Assembly (NCBI GenBank): GCA_032433765.1
Contig: JAVIAB010000073.1
Coordinates: forward strand, 67,474,087-67,538,086
Reading direction: 5' to 3'
DNA length: 64,000 nt
Origin: Megaustenia siamemsis
Lineage: Eukaryota; Mollusca; Gastropoda; Stylommatophora; Ariophantidae
Below the pieces are notes generated by a model. It did not search any database and was not told the DNA's origin. It was given only the letters and a program-made list of their open reading frames with translations. This document shows positions 62,701 to 64,000 of the stretch, in pieces. The stretch's first letter is position 1, and every line of letters starts with the position of its first letter. Both the position numbers and the translations under genes were made by a program.

Positions 62701-63366
62701 CAGTCAAATACCAGTGGATAAAGAGATACAGCGAAGACGATGGCGCTGAATAGGACACACACTGTGGAAGCCAACTGAGAGTATTACATAACAGGCCCTT
62801 TTTTGGAATCCCCAGGGGAAAAGACAAAGAGGAAGACCAAGGAATTCTTGGAGAAGACAGAAAGAAGCAGAGATGAAGATGATGGGGAAGACATGGAATG
62901 ATCTTAAAAGAATGGCAAAAAACAATGACTTGGAAAATTAGTATAGGAGATAAACTGTTATTAATATTTCACTGAAACCTGGTTCTGGGGCAGAATATGA
63001 ACTGCAAACACTCCTGTTGTCTTGATCAAATCATGCATCCGGCTGAAAGAAAGAATAATAGCATTATGTTTTTGTCAAGTACTGCAGCATACAGAGTAAC
63101 AACTCAATTAAAGTAAAATTGCCAAGGAACAGAAGTATATTTATATTTTATAGTTAATGAATCCTCATATATAAAGACATACATATGCCTATACAGAGAG
63201 TGTAGAAAAGACAAAGAATGTACTTTACTTATATATACGTATAAACTTAATGTACACATATAAATTAATGTCTTACCTTCCCTGACTCAAACAGAATGAG
63301 ATAATTGGTGGACAGAACGATACACTGGAGAAAGTGCTGCAGGTTACGCCCCTTTTTGTCCATGAT
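44794..63366 (-). CDS. Flavin-reductase-like protein fused to a conserved HxxH domain (5' end outside window)
   Basis: Eight minus-strand exons with GT/AG borders and matching phases: 63366-63277, 63042-62979, 60032-59949, 59764-59616, 56059-55910, 52450-52411, 47900-47710 and 44995-44794 (stop). Exons 1-4 encode an FMN-binding split-barrel as in NAD(P)H:flavin reductase-like proteins: GVTCSTFSSVSFCPPIISF, SRMHDLIKTTGVFAVHILPQ, CQFDGVPHIQGEEGVPVILG and SYHSIGDHTVWYGNVTGV, closing EPLIYFTR. Exons 5-8 encode a second domain: FMKAFEDATLPFENWTHEAH, LRMAWNYIKKYGKEAASPYI, YIQKYNEKYREK, SSYHETITMFFIHLV, LFQEQARNRFISPD, which resembles an uncharacterised bacterial/eukaryotic family (recalled). A 60-residue tail follows. 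The protein probably binds FMN; the role of the second domain is unknown. The start codon and first part of the barrel lie beyond 64000. Two adjacent genes are the alternative, but exon 4 to exon 5 phase (AG|G, Arg) favours one. Confidence 0.82.
45110..45492 (-). pseudogene. Coding-like stretch in the last intron, unrecognised
   Basis: On the minus strand a TTTTTGACAG acceptor at about 45493 is followed by VLEVYPTFFKWLADLWEGKS, VEEGNWLHHEAVAKYSAVTI, then a frame change into HYHYPYTFAVGCRKFAVEFT and QQQYGFMFVLYDTVLGCNNR. The composition looks like real protein rather than chance, but the frame is broken and I recognise no family. It may be a decayed exon, an alternative exon of the host gene, or a retroposed piece. 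A tRNA-like SINE lies directly upstream on this strand (45495-45590). Confidence 0.3.
45495..45592 (-). mobile_element. tRNA-derived SINE head, antisense
   Basis: Reverse complement AGAGCCTGGCAATGTGGTTA, GAGCACTAACCTTCTGACC and TTTGTGGTTCAAATTTCC shows A- and B-box-like words spaced as in a tRNA, without a good acceptor stem. Confidence 0.5.
46020..46655 (+). mobile_element. LINE-b fragments, internally deleted
   Basis: A decayed endonuclease start (LKIMQWHARGINSKRDG, about 46068) is followed by the linker at 46170-46315 (EGTERSTKITQKKDGNIL, VANHFADSFAKD), which jumps directly to RARVHLDGMKVLLQQGVPQG, FLVYINDQVTELYNVKVS, a mutated CADELVMW box and LNSWTNRWRISINADKCSTT. About 650 bp of RT between (as in 11925-12578) is missing. 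This copy lacks the MITE, which confirms the empty site. Confidence 0.85.
47085..47560 (-). mobile_element. LINE 3' end, antisense (LINE-f relative)
   Basis: The left end has GTGTCCTTTCAAGATGAAGAC and GCACACAAGGCAGAA, a diverged LINE-f/SINE-B tail. The minus strand then reads a KRERTRKSQMETEGKRKRG-type basic tail and GHIL-like block. Ends about 150 bp from exon 7 of the flavin-reductase-like gene. Confidence 0.65.
48093..48352 (+). mobile_element. SINE-C (tRNA-derived), sense
   Basis: tRNA-like head GCCGCGATAGCTCAGTGGTT (A box) and GGTAGGGTTCGATCCCAACC (B box), then GGCTTCCGGGTTCACCCAGC, a body with GGGAAAGTAAAGCAGCACGG and a tail GGGGGTACTTTACTTT plus T run. The second copy at 49985-50188 is reversed. 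Confidence 0.9.
48353..49984. other. Intron sequence, no feature recognised
   Basis: Part of the intron between exons 6 and 7 of the minus-strand gene. Open frames at 48367-48663 (minus), 48778-48999 (minus) and 49326-49592 (minus) have no splice-phase fit or motif I recognise. Confidence 0.4.
49985..50188 (-). mobile_element. SINE-C, antisense
   Basis: Reverse complement of 48093-48290: GAGCCGTGATAGCTCAGTGG at the right end (about 50186), TAGGGTTCGATTCCAACTG, then body, with the GGTAAAGTAAAGTAC tail at the left. About 90% alike by eye. Confidence 0.9.
50640..51770 (-). mobile_element. LINE-d copy, antisense, longest open version
   Basis: The minus-strand frame 51482-50664 (272 aa) carries INGKIINNLRYADDTVLLAE, SYNYLGHTITNDGKCKIEIN, SIFLYGTETWTSDKKTEQKI, MKFLGHVKRHNSLLKVILKG, KRGRPRLTWTSNNKRWTSQ and ends MFANLCCGDGTR. 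Upstream, to about 51770, decayed palm sequence (IHHNQLIDCLKDINKDDTDI, REGCILSPSLFNIY) is present. The 3' tail is shared with 19165. Endonuclease absent. Confidence 0.88.
51850..52270 (+). mobile_element. LINE-f 3' end, sense, decayed
   Basis: Reads KRRRLAM*-like and VLKWEPEDKKKN relics of the GHVMRR/KRGRP tail, and ends in CTGCCCTATGTGCTGTCTTC with AGACAGATAT, the LINE-f/SINE-B tail. Confidence 0.65.
52600..52808 (-). mobile_element. LINE-a 3' end, antisense
   Basis: CTCCCAGTGGAGTCTTCAAC, AACACTTTCCAAGTCATC and ATCATTCCATGTCTTCCCCA are the reverse complement of the LINE-a C-terminus, with several deletions. Confidence 0.75.
53460..53535 (+). mobile_element. Short LINE RT relic
   Basis: Only the box IGIPPGVCQGCLYSSMNFF can be read, a decayed RQGCLLSP motif. 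No flanking support. Confidence 0.3.
53935..54185 (+). mobile_element. LINE-c 3' end, sense
   Basis: Matches the reverse complement of 40075-40300: GGTTTGACCACGTGATCAAA, then the basic tail (RPxxRWIDEILETLENI) and the TGAAAGGCAAATGAAGAAGG 3' end. Confidence 0.8.
54222..54552. repeat. Direct repeat pair about 210 bp apart
   Basis: TGACTTTCACT, TTAAATTGTATTG, CAAATATAGATTCT and GAGATTAAATGTCTTGAATT occur at 54222-54345 and again at 54444-54545. Confidence 0.7.
54560..54832 (+). mobile_element. SINE-B, first of tandem pair
   Basis: Runs from GTGTTACCGGGGCCTCATTA through GGCATGTCGTAAGAGGCGAC, TGACAAGCTGTCATTGTAAA and CTCTGCAATATGTGCCA to TGCCGTCTTCGGCTCGAAAG and a GATA tail. The 3' part is shared with LINE-f. 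Confidence 0.88.
54838..55120 (+). mobile_element. SINE-B, second of tandem pair
   Basis: Repeats the first copy head to tail, offset by about 280 bp, at about 92% identity by eye. The junction word TAGATAGATAGAATATAAAT occurs at the end of both. Confidence 0.88.
55188..55203. repeat. Poly(G) run
   Basis: A 16-base G run, one of a few in this AT-rich window (others at about 22164 and 30297). Confidence 0.9.
55260..55720 (+). mobile_element. Older RTE-like LINE 3' end
   Basis: Reads IFNANVKAVPLYSSKTWKET, KRLQSFINICLQQPHNIRWP, KITNENIWERNVQIPM, then NPQGTRKIGRPKQTW and CSPLLHKELQG. Same layout as LINE-a but clearly a different, more diverged family. Confidence 0.75.
56292..56385 (+). mobile_element. 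tRNA-like SINE head
   Basis: GAGCCTCGGTAACTGAGTGG (A-box region) and GGGTCCAGGTTCGATCCCCT (B box) with the right spacing. The 3' end GCAGTAGCAGA does not pair with the 5' end as an acceptor stem, so a SINE head rather than a tRNA gene. Confidence 0.6.
56760..57800 (+). mobile_element. LINE-e copy, RT front and C-terminus with deletion
   Basis: Front part reads DYRILSAMRHIAKVLLKIIM, RCVRNQIRPEISEEHW and CFIEFVKSFDKVKH, a decayed SLMSHxxKxxLxxL/KAFDKV RT. The sequence then jumps at about 57310 to HVKYLGTIITSDGRCTTEIK, CYIEPILTCESESWTVDKQM and a broken tail to 57790. The YADD box is deleted. Confidence 0.82.
57830..58605 (+). mobile_element. Second LINE-e copy, tandem, broken
   Basis: Starts with QGCVLSLDLF-like sequence, SINNLQYVDDTVLIAEMENE (catalytic YADD changed to YVDD), KISRTNLKQVQSLKYR, then a deletion before GFLRRMFRVPLTSKKNNEE and a decayed end. 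Same orientation as the previous copy. Confidence 0.82.
58606..59580. other. Intron sequence with CT-rich short repeat
   Basis: Part of the intron between exons 4 and 5 of the minus-strand gene. At 59025-59200 there are four or five imperfect copies of a unit of about 30 bp, CTATTCTAGATCTGGTCTCT. Otherwise no match. Confidence 0.6.
60165..62938 (+). mobile_element. LINE-a, second long copy, interrupted
   Basis: The endonuclease part 60184-60681 is open (HFIQCYAPTNDKDDLVKDDF, IIILMGDINAKVGSDNRSFE, TENQIDHICINN, DVASDHHLLIAKL). Then come the linker, RT front (GKATGPDEIPSEAIKAD), DEQAGFRKKRSCADQI, a deletion of about 120 bp removing the FIDYEKAFDSL box near 62018, GVRQGCLLSPFLFLLAIDW, DLDFADDIALLS, a small deletion near 62293, and the thumb and tail to WKCTSQIPVDKEIQRRRWR and beyond. 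It ends at 62938 before the 3' UTR. A 249-bp element is nested at 61141-61389. The 5' end has a short inverted copy (60165-60195). Confidence 0.9.
61141..61389 (-). mobile_element. Penelope-like terminal fragment nested in LINE-a
   Basis: Flanked by the 10-bp direct repeat TACAACAGCA (61131-61140 and 61390-61399); the uninterrupted site is at about 27050. The minus strand contains GGTCGAAACGTTGACTTTTG and GTAAAAGCTGTCACAATACC followed by ATTTTTTTT, words related to those at 15930-16060 and 18431-18716. No coding sequence. The GAAACGTTGA word near a hairpin is what I recall of Penelope-like element ends; this class is inferred. Confidence 0.75.
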
Positions 63367-63484
63367 CTAGATTTGGGTTGATAAACAGCTCCCGTCACTA
63401 CAACCACTGTCAGAATAAATAAATGCTCTAAACAATGTGCCTGTAAGACTGAACTACCTTTACTACAACTGTAACAGTGGATGT

Positions 63485-63842
63485 AATGATAATGTAAAGG
63501 TAAAAGGTAAAGTACGAGACTTGAACTGGCATCTTAGTATGCAAGTTTTCACCAATATGTGCTCAGCCGCCTATCCAGAAATGTTCATAGATTTCTGTAT
63601 TGTGTTGCCTTAAGTATCGAAACTCAGATGCGAGGTGACATTCCTCACCTTCCCAGGGTAATACCCTGGTGCCCATTTCTGCCAACGACTGGGTTGACCG
63701 TGGGGGTATTTTTTTTTTCCAACCACGAGTACAATTCACACTGCTCCCAGCTGGAATCAAACATGGGTTGTCTGAACGTTGGTAGTCCAGTCGAGTGGTT
63801 TTCCCAACCACTACCACTACCACTAGGGGCTACCGAGGCCCC
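63485..63842 (-). mobile_element. SINE (tRNA-like head), antisense
   Basis: Reverse complement starts GGGGCCTCGGTAGCCCCTAG, has GGACTACCAACGTTCAGAC and a B-box-like ATGTTTGATTCCAGC, a body with ATACCCCCACGGTCAAC, and ends in a GTACTTTACCTTTTACC tail resembling that of SINE-C. It lies just upstream of exon 1 of the minus-strand gene. Confidence 0.65.
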
Positions 63843-64000
63843 TTAAATGATAATGTATTTGGGGACAGTGTTAGGAGAACCATCGTGTGGCTTGTAAGAA
63901 TTGAGAACCATTGTGTATTAAGGGAAAGGGACGAGATAAGTTGTGAGCTAGCATGGTTAGAACAAAGGAAGGTGGAAGTGACAGTAGTTTGATTGAAGGG
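63843..64000. other. No recognisable feature
   Basis: Presumably the intron upstream of the first exon seen of the minus-strand gene. I found no exon candidate on the minus strand here. Confidence 0.4.

Noticed and set aside
63277..63363. Start of a protein MDKKGRNLQHFLQCIVLSTN at the minus-strand ATG
   Set aside because: That frame does not keep phase with the next exon. The neighbouring frame reads GVTCSTFSSVSFCPPIISF, fits flavin reductase and splices in phase to SRMHDL.

Overview
This is nuclear DNA of an animal: AT-rich, intron-containing and packed with non-LTR retrotransposons (LINEs), tRNA-derived SINEs, inverted-repeat DNA transposons and minisatellites. The LINE and SINE mix and the ribosomal protein sequence suggest a protostome invertebrate, most likely a mollusc and possibly a gastropod. 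That placement rests on recollection of similar elements, not a search. There are no bacterial operons, CRISPR arrays or rRNA genes.

Two host genes can be supported. The first is RpS9 (40S ribosomal protein uS4) on the + strand: four coding exons between 32476 and 37024 with consistent splice phases, 195 codons plus stop, and an AATAAA signal downstream. The second was assembled by eye from short exons on the minus strand. Eight exons between 63366 and 44794 share compatible phases and encode a flavin-reductase-like (FMN-binding split-barrel) domain followed by a second conserved domain with the motifs WTHEAHLR, YHETIT and ARNRFISPD. Its 5' end lies beyond the right edge. Its introns (about 18 kb) are filled with LINE and SINE copies. 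The joined architecture is the most interesting biological observation here.

Layout: 1-32 kb is almost entirely repeats. It holds several LINE families, named here LINE-a (GTWNVRTL endonuclease, FADD reverse transcriptase), LINE-b (I-like, YADD with RNase H), LINE-c (EN+RT, CYQCQSW), LINE-d (YADDTVLLAENP), LINE-e (VDKQMKRRLEA), LINE-f (GATA-tailed 3' end) and LINE-g (GRIPKDI). It also holds five conspicuous minisatellites, with units of about 36/33, 38, 37, 25 and 42 bp, a GAAA microsatellite and two compound inverted-repeat elements. 32-37 kb is RpS9, whose second intron carries a young inverted-repeat transposon with an 8-bp target duplication. 37-44 kb is again LINE-rich, including an antisense LINE-c split by sequence related to an RpS9 intron. 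44.8-63.4 kb is the flavin-reductase-like gene with its swollen introns. 63.4-64 kb is SINE.

All LINE copies seen are truncated, frameshifted or interrupted, so no autonomous element is claimed. Several insertions are dated relative to each other by nesting: a TA-flanked MITE inside LINE-b, a Penelope-like fragment with a 10-bp duplication inside LINE-a, and a SINE abutting a LINE-a tail.
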